A stretch of DNA of 64,000 nt. Source: Paragordius varius. Its lineage: Eukaryota; Nematomorpha. The translations under genes were made by a program, and so were the position numbers. Positions 37,439 to 49,556 of the stretch are shown one piece after another (within the stretch, counting starts at the first letter, position 1; the number at the start of each line of letters is the position of its first letter). Location of the stretch: positions 4,216,001-4,280,000 of the forward strand of contig OZ176053.1 of NCBI GenBank assembly GCA_964247055.1, written 5' to 3'. Under the pieces are notes generated by a model. That model saw only the letters and a list, made by a program, of their open reading frames with translations, did not search any database and was not told the DNA's origin.

Positions 37439-38036
37439 TCTATATATTTATAAAAATGGAAAATGCTGGCTGATCTGTTTCCGGAAAACCGGTACACTCA
37501 TTCAAATCCAAATGTCGAAAAAATATAATTATTAATGAATGCCCTCAATAGCTTCGCCCTTTTTTGAAACAGGCCCCCAGTTCGGGCCCAACTCGTGTAA
37601 AAAACGGTTTTTTTTGAAAACATAAGTCCACAAAAATCGTGTCCTTGAGACAATTTTCCGGAGAACGTGTTAGACCATTCAATTTCAAATATGATTTTTG
37701 TTTACTTATTTTCGATTGCGCCGAACATAGTCGTCTCGCTTTTTTTATTTAGGCCCTCTCTTTACCCGCTTCCCCCGTAAAATGCCATTTTTTTCAAAAA
37801 AAACAAAGTCCACAAAAATAATTTTTTGAATCTATTTTTCGCCCAAGTAAACAATATATTAGTATGAATGCACCGTTTCAAAATTCCTATGAGATCATAG
37901 CTATTAATGTTTCGAAATGATCCACATATGTGGATCTTTTTATCGTCCCTTTTTTCAAATAGCCCCCTCCCCCCCCCCCCCCCCAGAAGTCCGATGGACT
38001 TCCTCGGGCTGCGTAGCAGCACGAGATTTACGCTAG
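37439..38036 (+). mobile_element. Helitron-like element, copy 2, with complete 3' hairpin and CTAG end
   Basis: It starts TCTATATATTTATAAAAATGG like the copy at 20,570. It ends with a hairpin at 38,003-38,025 (CTCGGGCTGC, loop GTA, GCAGCACGAG; one mismatch), a 7-nt spacer and CTAG followed by T. This is the textbook Helitron 3' end (hairpin just before CTRR, insertion before T). There are no terminal inverted repeats and no target duplication, as expected. The inside carries about three degenerate 150-bp units and a run of about 18 C at 37,967-37,984. It is non-coding and so depends on an autonomous Helitron elsewhere. Confidence 0.75.
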
Positions 38037-41000
38037 TAATATTTTAATTTTCAAGATTATGCTACATATGATATTTCTTCAAAGTTTATAACATTTTTGC
38101 TCTTACTTTCCTCGCAGATGTTTTATTGAGACATTCATGGTTATATTATTATTTTCTGCCCTTGTTTATACCTGCCTCTTGTCATTATGATTGATAATTA
38201 CAAAACATAAACTTCATTTTTAATATGGATCAACGAAAAAGTTATTAAAAAAATACAATGTTGAATCATCGACCGGCACCTTTTAAACTGTTATAAAAAA
38301 TATTAATTTTGCCTTAAAGACCCTGTTTGCCTCCATGCATCATTCACCAATTTTGGATGTCGCACATCAGCAAGTGCATACGTTACCCCTTTATTAAATA
38401 GTATTCGGCTGTATCTTAAACTGGAATGGAAACTCAGATTAATTATTGATCAAAAACGGGTTTTATACCCTCAGCCCAAAAAATGTTAGAGACGATAACC
38501 GGCATTCTGTTTGGGTCTCCATCGCCTTTTAAATTTTCATCGTCCCTTAACAAGTACATAATTGTATATCTAAAATCGGGTTTTGTTTGCCCTGAATTTT
38601 AATGGCACTGAGGTAAAATCGGTTTTCGGTATATCTGAAAAAATGGTGTATTAAGAATTTTATTATTAGTGTTTGGCGATAATTTTTGTTGAACTCAAAA
38701 TTTTTAAAGTCAAAAGTTTTAGATATGAGCAAAAGATAAAATCTCTCAAATGATAGTTAGTCATTAAATTCGACCTGAGGTAAAAGTCATTCGGCTTTAT
38801 ATAAAAATTTTCAACCTATAAATTAATTAAAATTTTTCATAGAAGAACTAACATAATTATTGGGGTTACATTATTAAATAAATTTAAAAAATCTTTTAAA
38901 GAGCTTTTGGTTTGCTTTTTTGATGAAAATTATTATTATTTAACTTTACTTAGTGGTGCAATTGTATATTTATTACATAATGGTTATTAAAGATCAAGAA
39001 TGCCTAAACTATATTTCTAGTCTTAGGAACTTTAGTATCATAAACCTCTAAACTATAATTAATATTGATGAGATGGTAATTTAAAAGAAACAAAAAATTA
39101 AAAATGGCTCTTTTGAATGGTATAAAAGCAATAAATAATTGTTTTTTATCAAAAAAAAAATTTTATATTATCTTTTTAGGACATTCATTGCCAACGAAAT
39201 TTCAGCTATTTTCATCCATTAGTTTTCTTATTAATTGACAAAAACTCTCTAGCTTCGCTGGTTTGTCGCTTCGTATCTCCAATGATAATCAACTATGTAA
39301 AACATATTAGTATGCATTTTATAGAGTTTTTGTTTTTGGGATATATTGAAAATGGACATTTGTTGTATGATTTTAAAGAAAAATTTTCCAAAAAAATTTG
39401 ATAAAGGGGCGCATGATATATATAAGAAAATTATAAAAAATCATTAGGTAGAATTAAAATTTTCAATTCAGATATACTGTTAAAAAGATAGTAAATATCA
39501 GAAAAAGTGACACTCGAGTGGCGATTCTAAATCACTTAAATGTAAAAGCGTTAAAAACAATAAATTTAGGGGTTTTTAAGCTTTTTATATTTATAAAGGG
39601 GTCTTATTGTGGAAAATAAGGTATGTAATTGACCGAATCAGATTTATTTTCAAAGGGTGGGTCTATTTACATAAAAATCTTAGCCGTTTTACTTTTTTTA
39701 CAAAATATTCATTTGCAATTACATTTCCTTACTTTTATTTATATATAAATTTAACTCTTTTAAATAATGTGTTTTCTAGATGTGAATCCATACGAATCCA
39801 AAATTTTACACTATAGAATTCAAATTATGGTTATACAAATATTACCAAAATATCACCAAAAAGTTTGATATTACTATGAATATAGGTCTCTTCTTCACAC
39901 AAACAAAACCTACCTTGATAATTATATGAATATCTATATTTTAATTTTCATCAATTAATCAAATTTGGTTTTTACGAAAATGTTTTCATATTTTATGTTT
40001 TATTCACAAATCTCTATATTACAATTGGATTTTTTTTTATATTAACAAAAATGTCAATTTTTGTATCATAGAATTATCTAATAGAAGGACCATAAATCAT
40101 TTAAATGCAATTTGTCCCGTAAAATATATTTTTGATTAAATTAATTTTTTAATTAATTTTCACAACACAATTAGTTTGTATAAAAGAAAAAATTATCGAT
40201 TATTTTTACCAAGCTGCCCTGTATATTACGCCAATCATTTATATTAATTGACATATTTTTTGTTTTTCATTAATATTACAATGAAATTGAAATCATAGAG
40301 GAAAAGCAAAAAAATTTATTTCTGAGTAGTTTAAAATTAGTTTTATACTATTATTTTATCAGATTCAAAAAGTTAATTTTACTGAATAAAACGTTGTTTT
40401 ACGATAGTATGCGCTTTTGTCAAATGGCTATATTTCCAACAATTTACTTTATTAAATTGTTAAAATATATTTGGAGATTTATTAAATTGTTAAAATATAT
40501 TTCGAGATTTGATTTTTGACAGTTGCACAAATTCAATGGTCATGATTTCTTAATTTCTTTACCAACAACTTTAACATAAATTACTACTTGGTTATGCGGT
40601 TATATTTTTTGAACTAAACCATAAGTTTTTTTGGTTCTCTATTTAATTTGTATATAGAGTAGAAAGTTTTCCCATATGCCAATTGAAAATCATAAAATAA
40701 TATATTATTTAAATTTTTTAAAGAAATTGAAGTTATAGTTTCAACGATTTATTTATGGTCATATATAAACCGATTTTAACATTATTTATTGAACACTCTT
40801 TGACAAACACATATTATTCTGTTTTACACTACAAAGATAAATGCGAAGACATTAAAAATGATGGCCTTATTTCACCATAATATGTTTTTGTCCTAAATTA
40901 TCATTATATTGAAATTAGGTTTTGATGAAAAAAAATATATATTCATAAATTACAAAAGATAAAACAATATATTAGATAAATTTAATCATTCAAACACAAA

Positions 41001-43023
41001 TCATTTTACGCTTTTATGTTGTGTTAAGTGTATGTGCTCTCTTTTATAGCTGAGAGAAATTGGCATTATTTATAGGTTTTCCCATTTGTCTTTATTTCTT
41101 TTGTATGGTTGAATAATTGTATTCAAGAAAGTTATATCATGACCAGATAATATAAATGTTTGATAATAAATATATATCATTATTTTATTATATCTATTAT
41201 ATATTATAGGTATAAAAAAATAGGGTTATTAGTCCCCCCCCCCAAAAAAAATGAGCCACTTTTTATTTAAAATTCGTTAAGGGTTATAAGCACAAAATTC
41301 TCTGAATATTTTGTACATTTCTTTCAAGTCCCTAAATGTTTCGATAAGTCGAGAGTTCAAAATTAACAAAAAAATATTAGCAAAAATTCTCTCACCAATG
41401 TACTCAAACTTGAATCCTTTTGAGATATAAAAGAAAGTCAAATAGAAAGGTTCGTTCTTTTAAACAGTGATTCCTTAAAAAAGTAATTGTCTGGAAACAA
41501 AGGCGAGCTTTTTCATATAAACTTAAAATGTCCGTTTAGTATTTTGATAGACAAGGAGATCAAATATTTACGTTTTTCCCCTTCGTTTTATTATATTTTG
41601 TAATCCAGTTAAATTATATATATCATTATCATATTTTTTTAACTTGTTAAAAATTTGTCATTAACCATCTTTGTCATGCTAATTTCTTTTCAACAATTTG
41701 AGATGGATTATTAAATATATTATGTATGTAATATAAATATGGATTTTACTTAATCTAGTTGTGGCAGAATGAAAATTTCTTTTAATATCCTTTTCGTAAG
41801 ATAAATAAGCCAGCTCTAAACTATAAATATGTTTTATAAATGAGCTAGTTGTCTTCACAATAATGGATAAGCTTCACAGACTAATTTATGGCAGACGTAG
41901 TATTTTGACAAATTAGTTCAACTAAACTTTCCGTTTATTCTCCAGTCTAAAAATTTCTCTATCTATAATCATATTTAAGTATTGTGGAAAATTATCATTC
42001 ATATCTTTTTTTACATATAATAAATGTTCTCTTTGTATAGAGATTTCATAAACTATTTTATAAATTAAGGTTTTTCATGATTAATTTTTGGGTAATATAT
42101 TTTGAAGCACTTTTTTATTCTACACATGACAATTTAGATATTAATAATTCATTAAGTCAAAAGCATAATATTACTGTAAATTTTTATTGTTTTTGTGTTT
42201 GTTTTTATTCCAAGAAAGGAGTTTACTAAAACTAAGTTATGGTTCATTTTTTATGTATGTTGATTAATGGGACGGATAAATTTAATCATCATAAAATTTA
42301 TTATATGACTCAGTCATCATTTCCAATAAAAAATGAATAATTTTTCTTATACAAAACAGGCTTTGTTCGCAATTTAAGAATTTTTTTATTTAGAGCGTTT
42401 ATTAATTTTAAGGTAATTCAAATTATTTAATTCTTTTAGGGAAAGACCAATTTTTTCCTAAAATTATTTTGCAGAATGGATATAAGATAAATTTAATAAT
42501 TTTAGGGATGTTTCCATATAAATTTTATTTTTAAATTAATGACGGGAAAATCTTTTCGTGTACACTGAAATTAACAACTTTATTTATCAATCGTTTAGTA
42601 ATATAATTGATACAATATATTATATATTTTTATGGCAAAAAGAGAGCTCCTGATAATTAAAATGACGTACAGTTTTAATTATATTCCCATTTTTTCCTGC
42701 ATCATATATTTTTAATTTGTCAAAAAATATCGTTTACTAATAATAATAAGATGTGGAAAAAACGGCATCCATGTAACTCTCTCCTCTGTTCATATTGATG
42801 AAAAAAAATATTTTTTTCTATTTAGCTATATTTTTAAATTCTACTTTTTGATATGGAAAAATTATTGAAAAAACATAAATTAATTAGTTTTATTATTCTT
42901 TTTTTATATTGGTACCTATAAGTGAGATTTAATTATTTTCAAAAAAACATTTTTTTCGACCCATATCCTTATATATATAACCGTAGAAATTTTTTTTGAA
43001 TTATTTATCTTCCTAATTAATAA
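38037..43023. other. Five kilobases upstream of MNX, no gene recognised
   Basis: AT-rich throughout. A 30-bp tandem duplication (ATTAAATTGTTAAAATATAT unit) lies at 40,447-40,508, and a poly-C then poly-A tract near 41,236-41,256. Between 38,300 and 38,660 a few GC-richer stretches repeat motifs such as CGGGTTTT but could not be assigned. Developmental homeobox genes often have distal enhancers, but none can be recognised by eye. Confidence 0.45.
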
Positions 43024-46000
43024 ATGGAACAGTCGAAAGTTACCGAAATCGACTATAAATCTATCCATTCCACCTTCAATGCTAACCATAGTGTTAAAAA
43101 TATTTTTTCGGATTCCACAGGAAACTTTAGCACATCGAGCAAAAATTCAATCTTCTTTAACAACAGACAACATAATTTTTATGATGATAATAATTGGAAC
43201 AGCCCTGATACTAAAAAGTTAGGCGACTTCACGAATTTCTCCTCTCTAGGTTATCATTATCTAACGCATTATTCTACACCAATGGTGTCTTATCAAACGG
43301 CTTACCTGTTGTACTTGAACCTTTATTATGGTAAATATGCATTGAGTAAACGACGTTCCCTTTTAACTGAGCCCTATCCTTTCGATTCAATGTATTCTAC
43401 ACTCAATTCCTTAAATCAATCATTCTCTAGTCCAATTAATGAATCTGGTCTATCAACACATAAAATAAATCACAATAATGGAAAAACAGGTCTAAAATGG
43501 ACCCCTTTAAAAGTTAAGTCTCCAGAACCGGATGAAATTAAATGTGATAATATTGATAAAAATAAAATGAAATGTAGTGTTGCGGATAGTGATAATATAT
43601 GTAGCATTCAAAAATCAGATATTGCATACAATGCCGACAAAAATATAAAAGTGGAATCGAAAAATATTAAAGGACAAGAGAAAAATTTAATGCCTAATAG
43701 TTTAGGAAACTGTAATATTGTAAGCCAAAGTCAACACTTCGATAATACAGCCCCTATGTTATCCGAAAATAAGAATAGTAGCGCAAATAAGCCATCCATA
43801 CTGGAAGCTTCGCTAAAGCACCAAATATTCACCAACAATTGCAATCAAAAATCAAATAATCGAAAGGAAATGATTCTTCAAACCAAATGGCTCAAGTCAC
43901 TCATGAGATTCAATGAAGCACAACAAAGTAAATATCATTGTTAAGAACATGATTTTTTAAATATTATTTGTTGCAAGGGATGTTTATCAGAGACGTAGTG
44001 TGCATTCTGGAACCCCCTTCCCCTCCCCCCTTTAATTTTAAAAAATAATCAAAATCAAATCCCATCCATAAATGGGTGACTTTTTAATGTAATATTTAGC
44101 ATAAAAACTTTAAAATATTAAAAATTTTAATATCCGGCACCCCTTCAACTATGACGCCCGGTGCATTAGCCCCCTCCCCCTTAGCTACGCCTCTGTCTTT
44201 CCTTGTACTAAAATAATTTATGATAAAAGTAAGTACTGTATATTACTTTTTGGAGTTTCCAATAACTGGTATATAATTGTCAAAAATTTTTGCAGTTTGC
44301 CATTTTAAAACGTTTCAAAAAAGAAAACCTATCAAATTAATTTAAAAACCGTATTCTATTAACCAATTTCATTGTAGTAATTATTTTAATAACCAAACAT
44401 GCTCCTACACTACTTTTTAAGTTAATTTTATGTAAGATGAAAAGCGGCGTAACTAAAAAATATGAATATCTATAAGAGTAAAATTTATTAGGAATAATTT
44501 TTTTCATCATATTAAAGGTATAAAATTGGAATAAAAAAATATCTTTGCCTATCTGCCATTTATAATTAAGATAAAATTATTTAATGCCATTTTTAGGGAA
44601 TTAACTGTAAAAATATCTATAAGAAACAATTATAAAAAGTACCAAATTTTTTGAAACAGTCTTATGTTCAAATATTTAGTTTAATTTTAAACTTTCACAA
44701 ATAGCAGATGGCGATGGATCCGATATGTTTTATCAAAGCAATAAAACACGACGACCTAGAACCGCTTTTACCAGTCAACAATTAATTGAATTAGAACAAC
44801 AATTCCGAACCAACAAATATCTTTCCCGTCCAAAACGATTTGAAGTCGCAACCTTACTTAACTTAACTGAGACACAGGTTTTATAATTTACACTTATGAC
44901 TTATGCAAAATTGCAAAATTGTTGATTCTTTTAATATAAATATCTTTAGTCACATGTTATATACTGCTAAGATTTTAAAGCATCAAATTATTAAAATTGG
45001 TTATGAGCAAGTTATTTATTAATACGAAAGTGAACGAAAGTGAATAAAATATATAAATTTAAAATGAGGAATTATGTCTAAAATATCTATATATTTTTAA
45101 AAGTTTAAAAAGAGTTTTATAGCAATTATCCAGAAAAGGTCTAATTGATACAACAATAATGAGGGTAGGTCAATTTTTTAAATTAATCCACATGTAAATA
45201 AAAATTTCATCGGGTAACAAAAATTTGAAAATTTTCCAAATGTTGGTCTAGATTGCATACTTATTCGAATATAGTCCAAGAAAGAATATTTCGGAATGCC
45301 TTATTTTATCGCTATAAACTTCCATATCTATATGGATATATAAAGTTTTAGCTTACTTTTATTTCAAACGCGTCGGTCCATTCATCCATACGGGGCAGTC
45401 GATTCACTTTTTTAAAATAGCATTTATACTCAGCTTCACCTCCTGTAAAATCAAAATTTTTATCAAACACCGCAAAATTATTTTAGAGTATTGGAAAAGT
45501 ATTAAATGACATGAACCCCACCCTATGTTGAATGCGATTCTACATAGAAAGTGTTGATTTTCAAGTTATTTTCCGGACAACGTATGGCCCTATTTAAATT
45601 TAAACCTTGAACATTTACTTTGCTAATGCTCCGAACTTGGTAAAGCGCCTTTGTGTGGAAACCTATTTTAATACTGTGGTGATATACCCAATGACTAATT
45701 TAACAAAGCCCTAATCCTAAGATATTTAGGATCATTTTTTATATTCACTCATACGTATTTTAAATTATTGGTTTAAATATTTTTGGCGGACTTAGTTTCT
45801 TGGCAAAACAAGAAAAAAGAGACTCGACCATGTTTGGCGCATACATTAATATAAAAAAAGTTCGTTTGCGTTGTGTTTCGGATAATTGACAGCACAAAAA
45901 ATTTTTATGAATATATTCATCGTAAAAATATATCGGGATTTTCATGTTACTTTAGTAATATCTTCACGAATGATTAAAAGAATTATCTACACTTTTATGG

Positions 46001-48752
46001 CAATTGTTCAATATCAAAAATGACAAAATCTGCCTACATTTGCTAAATAAATTTGGGAAATAAAAAAGCTTAACTCCAAAAAATATCATAAACTATATTT
46101 AAAAAGTACAACGATATTTTTATAAAATTTTAATTTTATATGTGGGTTACGAAAGTGTCGAATTATCCCCCTAAAAATAGGTGTTCTCATAGCGCAAAAA
46201 TGCCTGGACAATTAATTAATGTATGCTAGTCGATATTAGAAAATTTTTTTAAAACATTTTATGCTTTAAAATTTAATGTTTAGCCTAATTTCGTTGAAAT
46301 TCTCTTCATGATAGTTTGAAATATTGTTGAAACGGCATAAAAGCATTTAAAAATATTATAAAAACCCTTTTTTATATAGTTAGTTAAAAATGAACACTTT
46401 TTGCTCATATTATTGATTAAACGTTTGACTAAAATTATAGAATATATACTTTTGTTAAAAACACAATAATTTAAATTGAAGACTAAAAATGAAACGTTAA
46501 CATAATCTTATAAAGATAAATAGTGATTTTATAATAATTTATTATAAAGTATTACGACCGTTTTGACCAGGTGAAATAACATAAAATACGGTTTATCTAA
46601 TAATAAAAATTAGCATGCGTTATTTTTTATAATGACATAATTTATCATATACTAAAAAATCATATCTTAAAATATAGGCATTTTTGGGTGTATTTTGAGA
46701 AAACTGGTCCATTGTATAAGGGACCAAAATTTCCAACCTTTTCGTTATTTATTTTATTGTTGAAAAGCACAGCGTCCACAAAATAATCCTAATGAAATAC
46801 ATATATATATATATATTCTGATAGGTAATTGTATCAGAATTCTCATGGTGCTTTTACTTTAGGCCTGAAGAATGATTAAAGAAAGTTAAACCACTTTTGT
46901 GGTAGATATCAGAAAATGGCAAAATTTGGGCAGAGTTTGTGAAATAAAATTTTTGGGTAGCAGTTAAATGCTTTTCCAAAAATAACATAATAAGCAAATG
47001 AATATATTAATGGAATTTTAATTTTTAGTCATGATCTACGAAAGCCCCAATTTTTTTGCCTTTCTCAAATGGGCTTATTCTCTTAAAATAATGCGAAAAT
47101 GAGCTAAAAATTTAAATATATAAATTTTGACATAAAAAAGTTTTTCCAAAAATATAGCAAAAAATACTTGAAGCCCGCCTCATACTATTTTGAAGCATGA
47201 TGGAAATGGTATAAAAACGCTTTAAGGTATTAAAAACCCTTTTTCTATGTAATTCGATGATGCTCATTTCTATCATCTCAGATTTTTAATTTGAATGGTT
47301 TCAAGTTTGGGTCAATTTTCGTAAAAAATGCGATTTTTCAACATATATTTGAAGATTAATGAATGTTTTGATCAAAATTTGAGGTGATAGAGATTTTCAG
47401 CGTTATAAAATTATATAGATATGAATTTTTCATATTAGGGCTTTATACATTTCCATCATGCTTCAAAATAGAATGAATCACACTTCAACAAAATTTTTCT
47501 AAAAATAATATTTTAGATATGCATTATTTAAAAAACATTTTTTATGCCATAATCTAGCATAATTTATAAACAACTTTATCAGGAAGTGTCAGAATTTTTC
47601 GTTTATCTTAATAGAACTAGTCTATTTTGTGGTAGGAGGGAGGAAAATTTGCAGCTAAAAACTTTTAATTAAATTTCACAGGCGATATAAATGGTAAACA
47701 TCATAAAATTAGGTGGAAAAAGTGTTTTTATCATATCTTAAAGCGTTTACATACCGTTCATGCCACAAAAAAGTATGAAGTACCTCTCAACAAAACTATT
47801 TCAAATTAAATTTATAAAGTATGCATTTTAAAAATACTTTTCTAACGACAAAATTTTTATATTAAAAGTTGTATCTCGAAATTAGGGCATTTTATTTCGA
47901 AGGAACATGCCCATTTTAGAAAAGAGAATGAATTTGAGACTTTCGGGCCCCAAATCTAAGCTTCAAATTTTTTCTAGAATATTGTTTTACTTTTCATATG
48001 TAAATTTTAATACATTTTAGCGATACTTTTTGGAATGAAGCATTGAGCTTTTAAAAAAATTTGTTAACAAAATATGCGCAATTTTGCCTGCCTAACGATT
48101 TTGGGCGCAATATATATTTCATCATTTTTTAACATGCCTCTATTTTCACTGTGTTAGATCAAAGTTATTAAATAAAATATTTCTTTTATAATAAATTAAA
48201 ATTTCAACGCGCTGATTACTTTTGAGTTTATCTGTTTCTTTATTTTCCAGGGCCATAATTTATAACTCATTGGCCACAACATTGCTTCAAAGCCAAATTG
48301 ACTATCATTTGCATAATTTTTCAATTTGTAGCATTTAGCCTCTACAAAATATATTTAATTATCTTGAAATTAAATATCTAATAATAGAAATATCTTTATT
48401 ATATAGCGTTAAATCCGAAGAAACCTTGAATTTTGTGAGAACCATGTAAAGTGAAGAATTAGTTAAAAAACTTAATTAGTAATAAACTAGTTAACCGCAA
48501 TAACTTTTTTGTATGGTAATTATTTGCAAACATAAAAACGGTGTAGGAAAAAATTGTTCGAATCAATTTTGACATTTTTTGTAAATACATTTTAATTAAA
48601 TAAAATTTGTTTCTGGCGATCATATACTTAATTCTTACCATATCATAAATATAATATACACTTTTTAGGTAAAAATCTGGTTTCAGAATCGGCGGATGAA
48701 ATGGAAGCGGAGCAAACGTGCAGCTTTGAGGGAGCACTTATTACAATTATAA
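43024..48752 (+). CDS. MNX1: MNX/HB9-class homeobox transcription factor
   Basis: Nuclear DNA-binding regulator; in other animals MNX specifies motor neurons and endodermal tissue. Three exons, 43024-43927, 44705-44877 and 48669-48752, join in phase to 386 residues. The homeodomain spans residues 316-375. It starts [20 protein letters not shown], continues [15 protein letters not shown] and [20 protein letters not shown]; the [13 protein letters not shown] block is specific to the MNX class. The intron falls between homeodomain residues 44 and 45 (TETQ|VKIW), a position known in many homeobox genes. The N-terminus [10 protein letters not shown] resembles the vertebrate MNX1 start, MEKSKNFRID. 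The long first exon is rich in Asn and Ser, without known domains. The protein ends 11 residues after the homeodomain, so the usual C-terminal tail is missing. Intron 2 (3.8 kb) is packed with foldback-element copies. UTP11 begins 65 bp downstream. Confidence 0.93.
43988..44195. mobile_element. Short DNA-transposon MITE in MNX intron 1
   Basis: The left end CAGAGACGTAG and right end CTACGCCTCTG are inverse complements apart from single bases. Subterminal G/C-rich tracts flank an AT-rich middle. CAGAGGCGTAGC-type ends occur on many hAT-like MITEs. No clean target duplication was found, so the superfamily is uncertain. Confidence 0.6.
45359..45700 (+). repeat. Fragment of the 150-bp-unit repeat in MNX intron 2
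   Basis: CCCCACCCTATGTTGAATGC followed by GATTCTACATAG, and farther on TTTTCCGGACAACG, match the unit and Helitron-associated motifs of 37.4-38.0 kb and 59.6-61.2 kb. Borders are approximate. Confidence 0.45.
45960..48120. mobile_element. Foldback-family copies filling MNX intron 2
   Basis: A partial left arm lies at about 45,960-46,340. A fuller copy starts near 46,798 beside an AT tract (CTGATAGGTAATTGTATCAG). It turns around at about 47,330, where GATGATGCTCATTTCTATCA faces GAGGTGATAGAG. Its right arm runs on to about 48,110 (AAAATATGCGCAATTTTGCC). Shared blocks tie it to the elements at 17.86 and 50.33 kb. The outermost GGGGGGTATA termini were not found, so this copy is older or rearranged. 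Confidence 0.6.
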
Positions 48753-48758
48753 ATTTTT

Positions 48759-48764
48759 AATAAA
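48759..48764 (+). terminator. Poly(A) signal AATAAA of MNX, 54 bp before the UTP11 start
   Basis: AATAAA 7 bp after the MNX stop codon. A pyrimidine-rich acceptor-like sequence (CCATTTCTTTGTAAG, AG at 48,794-48,795) follows, and the UTP11 ATG is at 48,818. This order, a poly(A) signal, then an AG acceptor, then a start codon, is what a trans-spliced operon junction looks like, but it would also fit two independent, tightly spaced genes. Confidence 0.5.
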
Positions 48765-48817
48765 TTATTAACATATGTAACCATTTCTTTGTAAGTTCAT
48801 GTGTTAAAATATTTGAA

Positions 48818-49541
48818 ATGGCATCATTAGAAAAAATAAATAAATCGTTCCGAAGAATTCACAAAGAAAGATCACAAGTACTTAAAAATAATTTATTTGT
48901 AGCCAGAAAAACGCTCAAATTATGGGATATTACCCAAAAAAGCTGATTACAAAAAGCGAGCACAATCTCATGCCAACAAACAAAGATTGCTTAAGTCTTT
49001 TCGTGAAAAGGCCTATAATAAGAATTGGGATGAATTTTATTATAATATGATCAGCTTAAAACCTGTATAAGTTTATTATAATTACATTAGGATCCATTTG
49101 GCTTAGCGAAGCAGCCTGATAATGCCAATTCATTAAATGTTAACGATATAAATTTTATTCGCTATAAGCGAAACATAAATTTGCAAGTTTTATTAAAAAT
49201 AATTGTTAGAAAATCAATCGGCTAAAACATTTAAGCGACTTACATCCAATTCCTACTCATATCATTTTCGAAGACTCTGATCATAAAACATCACCAGGAG
49301 TTGCACCAAATGTAACCGCTTTCTTTTAATAGTTTAGCGCTCAAATATTGGATTAGATACAAAAGCTCAAAAAAAGTTGGTTAAGCGTTTGGACAGAGAA
49401 ACAAATCTTCGTTCTCTACAAGAAAAAATTGACAAAAAATTAGATAAAGTTAACTTAAAATTTTATTATTTTTAGTCAAAAACATATACCGTCAGAGACA
49501 AGAATGGTCAAATGATTAAAGTACCTGAAAGAAAATCATGA
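48818..49541 (+). CDS. UTP11: U3 snoRNA-associated protein 11, small-subunit processome component
   Basis: Nucleolar component of the SSU processome, needed for 18S rRNA maturation. Six exons: 48818-48877, 48903-49064, 49091-49186, 49210-49311, 49338-49448, 49476-49541; all joins keep the frame and give 198 residues. The start MASLEKINKSFRRIHKERSQ and the following KKADYKKRAQ and WDEFYYNMISLK match the conserved UTP11 N-terminus (HRERSQ, KKKDYKLRA, PDEFYYKM). NDINFIRYKRNIN corresponds to QDVKYIEMKR. The C-terminal KKLVKRLDRETNLRSLQEKI keeps the basic coiled-coil. Compared with the roughly 250-residue family the middle acidic part is shortened. All five introns are ultra-short (25, 26, 23, 26 and 27 nt). 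Because of them the gene has no long open frame in the genomic sequence and would easily be missed. Confidence 0.92.
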
Positions 49542-49544
49542 TAA

Positions 49545-49556
49545 AATAAATTTATT
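49545..49556. terminator. Palindromic poly(A) signal shared by convergent UTP11 and NOTUM
   Basis: AATAAATTTATT is a perfect palindrome. It begins 4 bp after the UTP11 stop and reads AATAAA on the minus strand too, where it is the first AATAAA downstream of the NOTUM stop (about 200 bp away). If used by both genes, their transcripts end at the same point. Confidence 0.5.

Noticed and set aside
37762-38022. 86-codon minus-strand frame with a glycine run
   Set aside because: The glycine run is the translation of the poly-C tract inside the Helitron-like element.
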